A stretch of 64,000 nt of DNA from Pseudomonas fluorescens (GCF_000967965.1 NZ_LACC01000008.1:79873-143872), one strand, 5' to 3'. Positions 37,132 through 45,021 are shown, counted from the first letter of the stretch. Numbers and translations are program-made. Notes: generated by a model not told the origin, from the sequence alone.

Positions 37132-38454
37132 TTACCAGATCGGCAAGGTATAGAGCACCAGGAAGCGGGTCTGGTTTTCATCGCGGAATGCCGCGCCAGC
37201 GGGGAAGTCATTGCGGTAGATCGACTTGCGCGCCAACAGACCGACGTTTTTCAGCGGGCCGCTCTGAATCACATAACCCAGCTCCATCTGGAACTCGCGT
37301 TCCTTGCGGTCCTCGGCGTTGAAGGCGGCCAACTCGATGTTATCGCCGCGCACATAACGCAACCGCCCCTTCAGCCCAGGCACGCCGGATGCGACGAAGT
37401 CATAGTCGTAGATGGCCTGCCAGGTATGCTCCTTTGCATTGAGAAAGTCCGAACTCATGGTCAGCTCGCTCATGCCCATCAGCTCGGTGCCAGAGATGTA
37501 CGGCGTCGCCGTGTCGCCACTGGCGTGCATGTAGCCGAGGCTCACCCGGTGCCCGCCGAAGCGGTAGCCGAACAATGCCGAGAGGTTGCGGTTGTCCACC
37601 CTGCCCGCCTTGGCGCTGCCATCCTCGCGGCTGAAAAAACTGCGCAAGTCACTGGTGAACACACCTTCGCCGAGCGGCAGGTTGTGCAGCAATGCCAGGG
37701 TGTCTTGTTGGTACAGGTCGGCCACCTCGGCATGGTAGGCGCGCAGGCTCAGGTCCTTGTTGACCTGGTAATCACCCCCCAGATAAGCCAGGTGCGAGGT
37801 GGTAGCAGCGCCGTTGAAACGCCGGTTCGGCGAGGCGATGGTCATGGCCTGATAGTCCGTGGAATCGCGCTTGTTGATGCGATCGATGTAACCGCTGTTC
37901 AGGGTCAGGCCATCGAAATCCCTGGAACTGAGCGTGGTGCCGCGAAAGGTCTGTGGCAGCAGTCGCGACGGGCTGGCCAAAGCAAACGGCAGGAAGATCG
38001 AGACATCGCCGCTCTTGACCGTTGTCTGGGCAAACCGCAGCTTGGCCGTCGGCGCCAGCCGCGAATAGTCATCCGCCGCGCGCTTGTCGCTGGCCGACAC
38101 CGGCAACAGTTCGGTGCCGCTGCGATCCGGAGCGGAATCGAGCTTGACCCCCAGCAGCCCCCGCACGTCCAGACCAAAGCCCACAGTTCCTTCGGTAAAC
38201 CCCGACTCCATGCCCAGGATGAAACCCTGGGCCCACTCCCTCGCGGCAGACTTGGCGCCGCCGTCCTGGTATTCACGGTCGATGTAGTAATTGCGCAGGG
38301 TCAAGTTTGCGTGACTGTCCTCGATAAACCCCTCGGCCCGCAACTGAGAGGGCAGAACGCTGACGCCTAGCAGTGCCACCACCCACCCTGGATGGATACT
38401 GCAAACGCAGGGGAGCGACGCTACGGAACCGGTGTTCATGGGGCGTTTTGGCAT
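37132..38454 (-). CDS. OprD-family outer-membrane porin
   Basis: A 440-residue porin with a signal peptide (cleavage near QLRAEG, about residue 41) and the OprD-type mature start GFIEDSHANLTLRNYYIDREY. Later segments such as GLDVRGLLGVKLD and the final strand ending in aromatic residues (VLYTLPIW) support an outer-membrane barrel. The frame carries two possible starts, 38454 and 38439. AACAACAATAA before the gene suggests Hfq/Crc control. Its place between the ferulate regulator and an aromatic-acid MFS gene suggests uptake of hydroxycinnamates, similar to VanP/PhaK-like porins. Confidence 0.92.
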   Translation of the reverse strand: MPKRPMNTGSVASLPCVCSIHPGWVVALLGVSVLPSQLRAEGFIEDSHANLTLRNYYIDREYQDGGAKSAAREWAQGFILGMESGFTEGTVGFGLDVRGLLGVKLDSAPDRSGTELLPVSASDKRAADDYSRLAPTAKLRFAQTTVKSGDVSIFLPFALASPSRLLPQTFRGTTLSSRDFDGLTLNSGYIDRINKRDSTDYQAMTIASPNRRFNGAATTSHLAYLGGDYQVNKDLSLRAYHAEVADLYQQDTLALLHNLPLGEGVFTSDLRSFFSREDGSAKAGRVDNRNLSALFGYRFGGHRVSLGYMHASGDTATPYISGTELMGMSELTMSSDFLNAKEHTWQAIYDYDFVASGVPGLKGRLRYVRGDNIELAAFNAEDRKEREFQMELGYVIQSGPLKNVGLLARKSIYRNDFPAGAAFRDENQTRFLVLYTLPIW

Positions 38455-38470
38455 GTTCGATGTCCACTTT

Positions 38471-38481
38471 TTATTGTTGTT
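38471..38481 (-). promoter_or_regulatory. CA motif before porin gene
   Basis: AACAACAATAA on the minus strand, 17 nt before the porin ATG, fits the AANAANAA pattern. Confidence 0.5.
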
Positions 38482-38765
38482 TTTGAGTGCCGGCCCCGCA
38501 CGGGTCTGCCGGATTCACCATCAGAGAATGGAAACAGCCAAGGGACGTCGTCAATCGTAAATATCCGATAATCGAACATTAATATTATTATCTATTTTCA
38601 CACAGCCATCTGAATACATTCATAACATTCTGTTTTTGAACGATTATTTAGTTGGTTTTTGCAATTTTCAGGACAGCATTCTTTTTTTAGTTATCTTTGT
38701 TATCTTAATCGTCAGCGGTCACTGACGGCGCACCCAACGCACGGAGGGCTCGACTGCATAACAAA
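38482..38765. promoter_or_regulatory. AT-rich divergent promoter region (porin / MFS)
   Basis: GATAAT (38567-38572) and ATTATC (38587-38592) form an inverted pair within a strongly AT-rich block. Part of it, TAATCGAA, is shared with the ech-ferR spacer, so one regulator could act at both. No gene is seen here. Confidence 0.4.
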
Positions 38766-38773
38766 AACAACAA
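38766..38773 (+). promoter_or_regulatory. CA motif at MFS ribosome site
   Basis: AACAACAA immediately precedes the GAGG ribosome site of the MFS gene and is a full match to the Hfq/Crc pattern. Confidence 0.5.
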
Positions 38774-38785
38774 TGAGGTTCACCC

Positions 38786-40003
38786 ATGGACAGTCCATCG
38801 CGTCGCTCGACGCTGACAATCGCTTTGTGCTTTATCGTTGCGCTGATCGAGGGGTTCGATCTGCAGGCTGCCGGCACCGCTGCCGCGGGGTTGCGCCAGA
38901 GCTTTGCCCTGGACCCGAAGATGATGGGCTGGGTGTTCAGCGCCGGGATCATTGGCCTGCTGCCAGGTGCGTTTTTTGGCGGCTGGGTGGCCGATCGTAT
39001 CGGCCGCAAGAAAATCCTCGTCGGCGCCGTGCTGCTGTTCGGTGTCTTCTCGCTCTGCACCGCCTATGTCGAGAGCTACTCCAGCCTGCTGCTGGTGCGT
39101 TTCATGACGGGCCTGGGCCTGGGTGCCGCCCTGCCCAACCTGATTGCCCTGTGTGCCGAGGCCGTGAGCGAGCGCCATCGCGGCACCGCCATCAGCGTCA
39201 TGTATTGCGGCGTGCCCCTGGGCGGCGCGCTGGCGGCGGTGGTGGCGATGTTTTCCAGTGAACACTGGCAAACCACCTTCATCATCGGCGGTCTGACGCC
39301 CTTGCTGGTGGTGCCGCTGATGGCCCTGCTGCTGCCCGAATCCACGGCGTTCCGCCAGCAACACGTCACGACCGCCAGCCCACGGTCGTCCACCGCCCAG
39401 GCGCTGTTCGGAGAAGGACGCGCACGCTGCACACTGGCCTTGTGGTTGAGCTACTTCTTCACCCTGACCGTGATGTACATGCTGCTCAACTGGCTGCCCT
39501 CGCTGTTGCTGGCGCAGGGTTTCACCAAGCCCCAGGCAGGCATGGTGCAGATGCTGTTCAACATCGGTGGCGCCATTGGTTCGCTGCTCGGCGGGGTAAT
39601 GCTGGACCGCTGCAACGGCCTGAAAGTGGTCCTGTTCGTGTACGCCGGGGTGTTGGCGGCGCTGGCCGGGGTCGGCCTGTCAGTGGGTATCGTGCCGATG
39701 GCCATCGCCGGGTTTGCCGTCGGGCTGTTCGTCATGGCCGCACAGCTGGTGCTGTATGCCTTGGCGCCCCCTTCCTACCCGACGTCGGTGCGCGCCACCG
39801 GTGTCGGCGCGGCCGTGGCCATCGGCCGACTCGGTTCGGTGGCTGGCCCCCTGGCCGCCGGCCAGATCCTCGCTGCCGGTGCCGGCACCACTGGCGTGCT
39901 GCTGGCAACGTCACCAGGGTTGGTGATCGCCGCGCTGTCGATCCTGACCGTGATCGCCCGCAACGGAGCGAGCACCGAGTCTCAACCGCAAGCGGCAAAC
40001 TGA
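38786..40003 (+). CDS. MFS aromatic-acid:H+ symporter (AAHS family, PcaK/HcaK-like)
   Basis: A 405-residue twelve-helix transporter. LIEGFDLQAAGTAAAGL in helix 1 contains the Asp typical of AAHS members, and GGWVADRIGRKKILVGA between helices 2 and 3 is the MFS A-motif; a second copy reads GGVMLDRCNG. GAGG lies 7 nt before the ATG. It is next to the porin and the ferulate genes, so import of ferulate, p-coumarate or related acids across the inner membrane is likely. Confidence 0.92.
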   Translation: MDSPSRRSTLTIALCFIVALIEGFDLQAAGTAAAGLRQSFALDPKMMGWVFSAGIIGLLPGAFFGGWVADRIGRKKILVGAVLLFGVFSLCTAYVESYSSLLLVRFMTGLGLGAALPNLIALCAEAVSERHRGTAISVMYCGVPLGGALAAVVAMFSSEHWQTTFIIGGLTPLLVVPLMALLLPESTAFRQQHVTTASPRSSTAQALFGEGRARCTLALWLSYFFTLTVMYMLLNWLPSLLLAQGFTKPQAGMVQMLFNIGGAIGSLLGGVMLDRCNGLKVVLFVYAGVLAALAGVGLSVGIVPMAIAGFAVGLFVMAAQLVLYALAPPSYPTSVRATGVGAAVAIGRLGSVAGPLAAGQILAAGAGTTGVLLATSPGLVIAALSILTVIARNGASTESQPQAAN

Positions 40004-40029
40004 GTCCCGCAACAAAGGCTTCAGGAATG

Positions 40030-40060
40030 AAAAATGCCCGGCAATGTGCCGGGCATTTTT
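40030..40060. terminator. rho-independent terminator
   Basis: AAAAATGCCCGGC pairs with GCCGGGCATTTTT around the loop AATGT. Arms and T-tract suit both directions; it ends the MFS gene and the convergent acetyltransferase gene. Confidence 0.9.
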
Positions 40061-40102
40061 TGACCACCGAATCAGCCTCAATCGATGCACATCAATGACT
40101 AA

Positions 40103-40546
40103 TCAGTACAAGGGACCGTTAAGCGTCTTGCGCAGATAGCTCGCCGATGCAGGGCACAAATGCTTGAATTGAACGGTCTGGGTGATAGCCGCAGGCGCCT
40201 CGTCCCTGCCAAGCAGTTCGTACCCATTGGCAGCGAAAAAACCAGTAGCGCCTTGGGTCAACAGGTGCAATCGGACTGCGCCTTGAGAGACCGCAAAGCG
40301 TTCCAGTTCAGACAACACCACTTTACCCAGCCCCTCTCCACGATGCGTCTCACAAACGACTATCGAGCGCAGTAACAGATCGCAACCCGCACCCTCGAGC
40401 CCTCCATAAGCCACCCATTGCCCATCCACCTCGAAACGGTAAAACTGTCGATCCGGTTCGCTGACATCACTGAAGGGCAGCCCTGCCTGACTTAATGACT
40501 TGCGCAGATGATCCAGATCACCCGGCCCTGCTTTTCTTGTCTCCAT
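40103..40546 (-). CDS. GNAT-family N-acetyltransferase (ArsN2-like)
   Basis: About 147 residues. LLLRSIVVCETHRGEGLGKVVLSELERFA is the acetyl-CoA binding A-motif with the R-G-x-G-x-G turn, and GATGFFAANGYELLGRDEAP is the C-terminal part shared with ArsN2-type proteins linked to arsenic resistance. No ars genes lie here, so the substrate is open. ATG 40546 with AAGG upstream is preferred to ATG 40576. Confidence 0.8.
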   Translation of the reverse strand: METRKAGPGDLDHLRKSLSQAGLPFSDVSEPDRQFYRFEVDGQWVAYGGLEGAGCDLLLRSIVVCETHRGEGLGKVVLSELERFAVSQGAVRLHLLTQGATGFFAANGYELLGRDEAPAAITQTVQFKHLCPASASYLRKTLNGPLY

Positions 40547-40694
40547 GGCCCACCCTTGTTTCTGGCTCGCTGACATCCAATGTTAGCAGGCTCAATGAAG
40601 TGGCCAGGCAACTGAATAGCCGCCCTCACGGAAGACCGCGTGCCGATACTTCTTCCGAAGACCCACGAACTTTTCAGCAAGCGGAGTCACCTAC

Positions 40695-41015
40695 ATGGAC
40701 GTCATCAATCAGTTGCAGCCCGAAGAGTGTGCAGGCATGGAGGATATCCGACGCGAAATCGATGCCCTTGATCAGGCTGTTATCAAGCTGTTGGGCAAGC
40801 GTTTTCACTACGTACTGGCTGCCTCGAAGTACAAGGCCTCAGTGACTTCGGTGCGTGCTCCGGAGCGTTTCAAGGCCATGTTGGCGACACGACGCGAGTG
40901 GGCCGAGGCAGAGGGTCTGAGCCCGGATGCAATCGAGAAGATGTACAGTGACCTGGTGAACCACTTCATTGCAGAAGAAATGAAACACTGGGCGGCTCAT
41001 CAATCCGACACCTGA
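40695..41015 (+). CDS. pchB: chorismate mutase family protein, isochorismate-pyruvate lyase-like (PchB)
   Basis: A 106-residue AroQ-type helical protein: MEDIRREIDALDQAVIKLLGKRFHYVLAASKYK contains the first arginine and the lysine of the active site, and VRAPERFKAMLATRREWAE the loop residues expected in PchB. PchB cleaves isochorismate to salicylate and pyruvate for siderophore or salicylate synthesis and has weak chorismate mutase activity. GGAG lies 8 nt before the ATG. No isochorismate synthase or siderophore gene lies nearby, so it is an orphan copy. Confidence 0.82.
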   Translation: MDVINQLQPEECAGMEDIRREIDALDQAVIKLLGKRFHYVLAASKYKASVTSVRAPERFKAMLATRREWAEAEGLSPDAIEKMYSDLVNHFIAEEMKHWAAHQSDT

Positions 41016-41040
41016 CTCTAGTGCCCGGACTGTCCCGTCA

Positions 41041-41095
41041 TGGGTCGTTTACAGCCCCCCCCAACAGGCAGTAATCGGCCAGAAGCGGACGTTTA
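41041..41095. repeat. dispersed intergenic palindrome (copy 2)
   Basis: Blocks TGGGTCGTTTACAGCC, AACAGGCAGTAATCGGCC and AGAAGCGGACG match the family; the outer left arm is missing. A run of eight C residues is in the loop. Confidence 0.6.
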
Positions 41096-41129
41096 GAGTG
41101 TCTAGTCCTGAAATGGGTTTACACCTGTT

Positions 41130-42044
41130 TCACTTAACCACCGGCGCATGCTCGGCCATCAATTCTATTACCCAGTCGATAAATACCCGCACCTTGGCGC
41201 TGACATGGCGATTCGGCGGGAATGCCAGATACATCGGCATTGGCGCCATGTGCCAGTCCTCAAACAGCGGCAGCAGCTCGCCGCTGACCAGGTGCGGTTG
41301 GGCCATGTACCGCGGTAGCCAAAGCATGCCCAGACCAGCCAGGCCGGCGGCGAGGTACGCATTGCCGTCGTCGACCGTCAGTTGCGGGCGGCCCTGGGCC
41401 TCGATGCGTTCCTCACCCCGCTGCATCGCGTAGGGCAAGGATTTGCCTGTACGAAACCAAAGGAAGCCAACGGTACTGTGCCTACCCTCCTCCAGCTCAC
41501 GGGGGTGCGCCGGCGTACCGAAGCGCTGCAGATAGCCGGGCGCGGCATAAATGCCGATGTTCAGATCGCCCACATGCCTTGCCATCAGGGACTGATCGAT
41601 GATCTCGCCGCCGCGCACCACGCAGTCGACGTTTTCGCCAATGATGTCGACAATGCGATCGCTCACGCCCACGGTCAGCTGGATTTCCGGGTAGCGTGCA
41701 AAGAACCCCGGCAAGGCTGGTATCAGCAGCATTCGCGCCAGCGGGCTGGGCACATCCACCCGCAGCCGCCCGCGCGGTGTCATCGACGCGCTGGACAGGC
41801 TGGTCTCGGCGTCGTCCATATCGACCAGTAGCCGGATGACGCGCTCGTAGTAGACCGCGCCATCGGCGGTGACGTTGACCTTGCGTGTGGTGCGGTTGAG
41901 CAAGCGCACACGCAGCCTCGCTTCCAGTTGCTGAACGAGCTGCGTCACGGTGGTCTTGCTCATGTGCAGGGTGGCTGCCGCCTTGGTGAAGCTGCCGGTT
42001 TCCACCACTCGGGCAAAGGCCTGCATTGCATCGAAACGGTCCAT
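41130..42044 (-). CDS. LysR-family transcriptional regulator
   Basis: A 304-residue regulator. Residues 1-60 hold the winged helix: MDRFDAMQAFARVVETGSFTKAAATLHMSKTTVTQLVQQLE in outline, with the recognition helix near 28-45. The rest is the periplasmic-binding-like effector domain, ending HVSAKVRVFIDWVIELM, which is typical of the large CrgA-like group. ATG 42044 is chosen by homology; the open frame upstream to 42341 overlaps the divergent RidA gene and is not real. It is divergent from the RidA gene and may regulate it. Confidence 0.92.
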   Translation of the reverse strand: MDRFDAMQAFARVVETGSFTKAAATLHMSKTTVTQLVQQLEARLRVRLLNRTTRKVNVTADGAVYYERVIRLLVDMDDAETSLSSASMTPRGRLRVDVPSPLARMLLIPALPGFFARYPEIQLTVGVSDRIVDIIGENVDCVVRGGEIIDQSLMARHVGDLNIGIYAAPGYLQRFGTPAHPRELEEGRHSTVGFLWFRTGKSLPYAMQRGEERIEAQGRPQLTVDDGNAYLAAGLAGLGMLWLPRYMAQPHLVSGELLPLFEDWHMAPMPMYLAFPPNRHVSAKVRVFIDWVIELMAEHAPVVK

Positions 42045-42184
42045 TTCACGCCTCACTCGGGTCTGGATAGTTTGGATTCTACAAACAGTCATGACCAGAG
42101 TTGCGCGTTTATTCAGGTCGCTCGTCTTTTTACACTGGCTCCATCGTAAACAGCGGGCCGCGATGACCCCGAAGGAGGTATGCA

Positions 42185-42580
42185 ATGACCAGCAAACGTG
42201 ATGTCGTTTTCCCGCCTGACCGCCATGCACTGTACGAGCTCCACCGCTACTCACCGGCGATTCGCTCCAACGGTTTTCTGTTCGTATCCGGTCAGGTCGG
42301 CAGCCGCAAGGATGGCTCGGCCGAGCCGGACCTCGCGGCACAGGTTCGCCTGGCCTTCGCCAACCTCAACGCGATCCTGGCCGAGGCCGGCAGTAGTTTC
42401 GAGGATGTGGTCGACACGACCATCTTCATGGTCGACCCCGACTCGAAATTCGAAACTATCTGGGAAGTAGCGGCCGAGTACTGGGGCGAAGCTCCCTACC
42501 CGACGGCGACCGCTATCGGCGTGACCTGGTTGTCCGGCTTCGACTTCGAGATCAAGGTGATTGCCAAACTATCCCAATAA
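42185..42580 (+). CDS. RidA/YjgF-family protein
   Basis: A 131-residue Rid-family protein: YSPAIRSNGFLFVSGQVG near 23-40, NLNAILAEAGSSFEDVVDTTIFMVD near 62-86, and PYPTATAIGVTWL near 103-115. The active-site Arg of true RidA (in the segment P-x-R-x-x) is replaced here by PTATAIG, so deamination of enamines is not assured; it may belong to another Rid subgroup. A strong AAGGAGG precedes the ATG. It is divergent from a LysR gene. Confidence 0.88.
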   Translation: MTSKRDVVFPPDRHALYELHRYSPAIRSNGFLFVSGQVGSRKDGSAEPDLAAQVRLAFANLNAILAEAGSSFEDVVDTTIFMVDPDSKFETIWEVAAEYWGEAPYPTATAIGVTWLSGFDFEIKVIAKLSQ

Positions 42581-42673
42581 ACTCGGCTCAGCCCTCCTCC
42601 GACCGTCAAAGGGAACCATCTTGTTTTTTCTGGAGTGACCCTCCGCGCCCGACCGTTCTCTGCTTGTTTTCAC

Positions 42674-42733
42674 CGTCCGTTTCTGGCCGATTACTGCCCT
42701 TGGCGAGAGGCAGAAACCGGCCAGAAGCGGTCG
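42674..42733. repeat. dispersed intergenic palindrome (copy 3)
   Basis: CCGTTTCTGGCCGATTACTG and its imperfect mirror CAGAAACCGGCCAGAAGCGG pair around CCCTTGGCGAGAGG. This is the most complete copy of the TTCTGGCCG form. Confidence 0.7.
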
Positions 42734-42816
42734 CTCGAAAATCATCAGAGTGGCTCCCACAAAATACGGCCAGCCTCTGTCGGATCAGTTAGTCGTCCTT
42801 AACGTATTACTTGTGT

Positions 42817-43557
42817 TCAGTAAAATTGAGCGTTTCCTTCCAGAATCTTAAACCCATCATCAAGGGGGGCGTATCCAACAACTTTTCTGGTCTTCTCAAT
42901 AGAAAGGCGCTTATACCTGTTGTCTGAGACCCCATGGATAACGTGGAATCCATTCAGTTTGGCCTCAACGCAATTTCTAAGTAGTGCGACAACGTCCTTA
43001 AAACTGATAAAAGCAGCTACGTCCCTTGGGCTGTGGCTCTCTCCTTGGTGAAAATTGGCTACGTTTGCAATACGGACTGCGATTGTTGTCATGTGACCAT
43101 CGTTTGCATACATTGAAGCGAGAGCTTCCCCAAACGCTTTGCTGACCCCGTAAAGATTGCCTGGCTTAGGTGCCATACATTCCTGTATCTGGACATCTTC
43201 TGGATAACCTTCAATAGTCTGGGCGCTGCTCGCAAATATGAAGCGCTTGCAGCCTTGAGCCCTTGCGGCGAATAACATGTTGTAGGTCCCCACAATGTTC
43301 ACAGGAAGCAGGGACGTCATGAAATCGGCGTCTGGGTTAGGGTCAGCAGCTAGATGAATCACGGTATGTATGCCTTCGCAAGCTTCAAGGCAATTGGCTT
43401 GATCCCTGATGTCGAGAGAGAAACGTTGTGCCGAGTCCGGAAGTTTTGAAACGTCTATATCGGCTAAACGCAAATCTGACTTATCGCCTTGCGCTGTCCA
43501 AAAAGCGCTGCCGATCTGGCCCGCGGCACCTGTGACTAAAATTTTTCGTGTTCTCAT
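42817..43557 (-). CDS. NAD(P)-dependent epimerase/dehydratase family protein (uronate-dehydrogenase-like)
   Basis: A 246-residue extended SDR. TGAAGQIGSAF near 9-19 is the nucleotide motif; FASSAQTIEGY near 109-119 and YGVSKAFGEAL near 136-146 give Ser, Tyr and Lys. Short length and sequence style recall uronate dehydrogenases. It is less GC-rich than the housekeeping genes around and lies next to the mobile cassette at 43665, so recent acquisition is possible. It stands alone. Confidence 0.83.
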   Translation of the reverse strand: MRTRKILVTGAAGQIGSAFWTAQGDKSDLRLADIDVSKLPDSAQRFSLDIRDQANCLEACEGIHTVIHLAADPNPDADFMTSLLPVNIVGTYNMLFAARAQGCKRFIFASSAQTIEGYPEDVQIQECMAPKPGNLYGVSKAFGEALASMYANDGHMTTIAVRIANVANFHQGESHSPRDVAAFISFKDVVALLRNCVEAKLNGFHVIHGVSDNRYKRLSIEKTRKVVGYAPLDDGFKILEGNAQFY

Positions 43558-43650
43558 TTCAGCATGTCCTTATGGTAAACCTCACTCTAGCCTCCCAGCC
43601 TTGTGGACGGTTTACAACCTCCAATAAGGGTGACAAGCATCAACTCTAAA

Positions 43651-43664
43651 GTCCGCTTCTGGCC
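43651..43664. repeat. left part of a dispersed palindrome interrupted by the cassette
   Basis: GTCCGCTTCTGGCC equals the left arm of the dispersed palindrome. Its continuation, AATAGCAGCCC, is found at 45151 on the far side of the cassette. Confidence 0.55.
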
Positions 43665-43695
43665 GTTCTCTGCCGATCATGGTTACAAAGCGTGC

Positions 43696-43781
43696 TGGTC
43701 AAATCCGATGCAATCGGTGGTCAGAACGAATGCAAATGACTGGTCAGGTCGAATGCAAGCGGGTGATCAAGTAGAGTGCAA
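43696..43781. repeat. four tandem 22-23-bp subrepeats in left cassette end
   Basis: TGGTCA at 43696, 43718 and 43741 and TGATCA at 43764 are each followed 6 nt later by ATGCAA or GTGCAA (43708, 43730, 43753, 43776). Spacing is 22, 23 and 23 bp, about two helical turns, as expected for stacked transposase sites. The same four occur inverted in the right end. Confidence 0.8.
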
Positions 43782-43832
43782 TTTCGCAGCTGAATATCGG
43801 ATTAGTGTTGTGGGGACTTGTAAGGGGTGATG

Positions 43833-44084
43833 ATGGGGCTCAACAAACCAGTGCAGGACCTGAAGCGCGATCTGCAGGGTGTCGCCTCTGATCTGAAGTG
43901 GTCGGCCGTGGAGTTAGTTCGGATTGCCGAGCGGCTAAGCCACGCAGGTAATGGACCAGACGCTGAGGCGCTTCGAAGGATGATCACAATCTTCCAGCAA
44001 GGTGAGAATCGGTTAGATGGCTGGATTAAAGAAATCGGTGCAGGTCAGGTAGTCCGGCCGGCGAAGGCAGACCACTGCCAATGA
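43833..44084 (+). CDS. small helical cargo protein 1 of cassette
   Basis: An 83-residue hypothetical protein, mostly alpha-helical and charged. It opens MGLNKPVQDLKRDLQG and closes IKEIGAGQVVRPAK, and aligns along its length with cargo protein 2 (shared pattern [GA]LNKP-x-Q-[DE]-L-[KR]-RDL at the start and AG-x-[IV]-V-R at the end). Three in-frame starts (43827 GTG, 43830, 43833 ATG) follow AAGGGG; 43833 is chosen because it aligns with the paralogue. No known family was recognised. It lies directly inside the left inverted repeat. Confidence 0.65.
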   Translation: MGLNKPVQDLKRDLQGVASDLKWSAVELVRIAERLSHAGNGPDAEALRRMITIFQQGENRLDGWIKEIGAGQVVRPAKADHCQ

Positions 44085-44112
44085 TCGCGGAAGGTATTGG
44101 CAGGAGGTTGTC

Positions 44113-44337
44113 ATGGCACTTAACAAACCCAATCAAGAGTTACGCCGCGACTTGAAAGCCGCTGCATATTCCCTCGAAGAAGCTGCCCTGGAAATGTTCA
44201 GGCTTGCAAAACAGCGCGGGGATACAGAGCTTCTGGAGGCAATGGAGACGATCGAAAAGCTGCATGAGCAAGCTGATCGGCTGACTGCTTACACAGATGA
44301 GGTGAAGGCGGGAAGGATTGTCCGGAAGGCTGAATAG
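44113..44337 (+). CDS. small helical cargo protein 2 of cassette
   Basis: A 74-residue protein, clearly paralogous to cargo protein 1: ALNKPNQELRRDLKAAAYSL, then an amphipathic helix with heptad-like LEAMETIEKLHEQADRL, and the closing VKAGRIVRKAE. A strong AGGAGG precedes the ATG, so it is probably translated. It follows protein 1 by 28 nt. Function unknown; size and helicity would fit a DNA-mimic, antitoxin-like or structural protein, but none of these is shown by the sequence. Confidence 0.68.
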   Translation: MALNKPNQELRRDLKAAAYSLEEAALEMFRLAKQRGDTELLEAMETIEKLHEQADRLTAYTDEVKAGRIVRKAE

Positions 44338-44405
44338 CCATGCGTCTGGCGGGCGTATTCGCGCTAGATCTGAAATATAAGCAATGCCCTGTAAACGGTT
44401 ACTCA

Positions 44406-44609
44406 ATGAAGAAGAAGCTGACGGACAGTAAAGCAGCAGTGACTGCTGCTGAAATTGAGCGTTCTATCCAAGCCCTGAACAAAATGGCTGAACGCCTATG
44501 GGGGGATGGCCGGGAAGCCGAGGCGAAAGCTCTCCTCGATGCTTTGGACGCATTAAACCGGGCGCTTGATCGGATCAGGATTGGAGAGAGTCGCAGGGTT
44601 CTCCATTGA
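44406..44609 (+). CDS. small helical cargo protein 3 of cassette
   Basis: A 67-residue lysine- and alanine-rich helical protein (MKKKLTDSKAAVTAAEIERS start; LLDALDALNRALDRIRIGES near the end). It is a weaker relative of proteins 1 and 2. The frame continues upstream to ATG 44340, 2 nt after the stop of protein 2; no ribosome site is clear for either start, and 44406 is chosen for its lysine-rich opening. Function unknown. Confidence 0.5.
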   Translation: MKKKLTDSKAAVTAAEIERSIQALNKMAERLWGDGREAEAKALLDALDALNRALDRIRIGESRRVLH

Positions 44610-44631
44610 ACGGCACAAACTAGCTGGCGGG

Positions 44632-44673
44632 TTATGAAGGCGAGAAGGATTGTGCGGGGGAAGGCGGAGTAGG
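44632..44673 (+). pseudogene. 3' tail of a fourth paralogue
   Basis: The frame reads VMKARRIVRGKAE then stop, matching the tail VKAGRIVRKAE of cargo protein 2 at both protein and DNA level (GAAGGCGNGAAGGATTGT shared). Nothing upstream continues it, so it is the remnant of a further copy. Confidence 0.55.
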
Positions 44674-44836
44674 CGCGTGGTATGACGGCGAGATGTTGTA
44701 GCGGCTTGGCGGTCGTACCGATGTAACTCAAATGCCCGGTCCAGAGCCGGGCTTCTCGTATCTGCCCCTGTCATGCCTTCGTCACACCTACCAAGCACAA
44801 TGCAGTCAGCCAAAGGGATTTGGCCCATCTACAGAG

Positions 44837-44862
44837 AGCCCGGCTAATGTGCCGGGCTTTTT
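44837..44862 (+). terminator. rho-independent terminator inside cassette
   Basis: AGCCCGGC and GCCGGGCT pair around TAATGT, followed by five T residues. A weaker GCCCGG/CCGGGC hairpin lies at 44734-44752. Confidence 0.85.
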
Positions 44863-44942
44863 CGTTTCTGCGACATGCTTTTCACCAATCGCTCACATGG
44901 TGGAGCGCAGATTAACCCTGCTCCTTTGAAGAATTCCCATTT

Positions 44943-44970
44943 GGCCCGCCCGCATGCGGGCCATTTTTTT
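44943..44970 (+). terminator. second rho-independent terminator inside cassette
   Basis: GGCCCGC and GCGGGCC pair around CCGCAT, followed by A and seven T residues. It is just inside the right inverted repeat. Confidence 0.85.
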
Positions 44971-45021
44971 GGTCGCTGCCACGATTTCTACAAGAACTGG
45001 AGAAGCGACCATGTCAGATGA

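Noticed and set aside
42817..43557. epimerase gene considered as cargo of the neighbouring cassette
   Set aside because: It lies outside the 125-bp inverted ends, 107 bp to the left, so it is not part of the element as delimited.
43696..43781. regular short repeats as a possible CRISPR array
   Set aside because: Units are only 22-23 bp with no unique spacers, and the whole block is copied inverted at 45022-45146; transposition ends explain it better.
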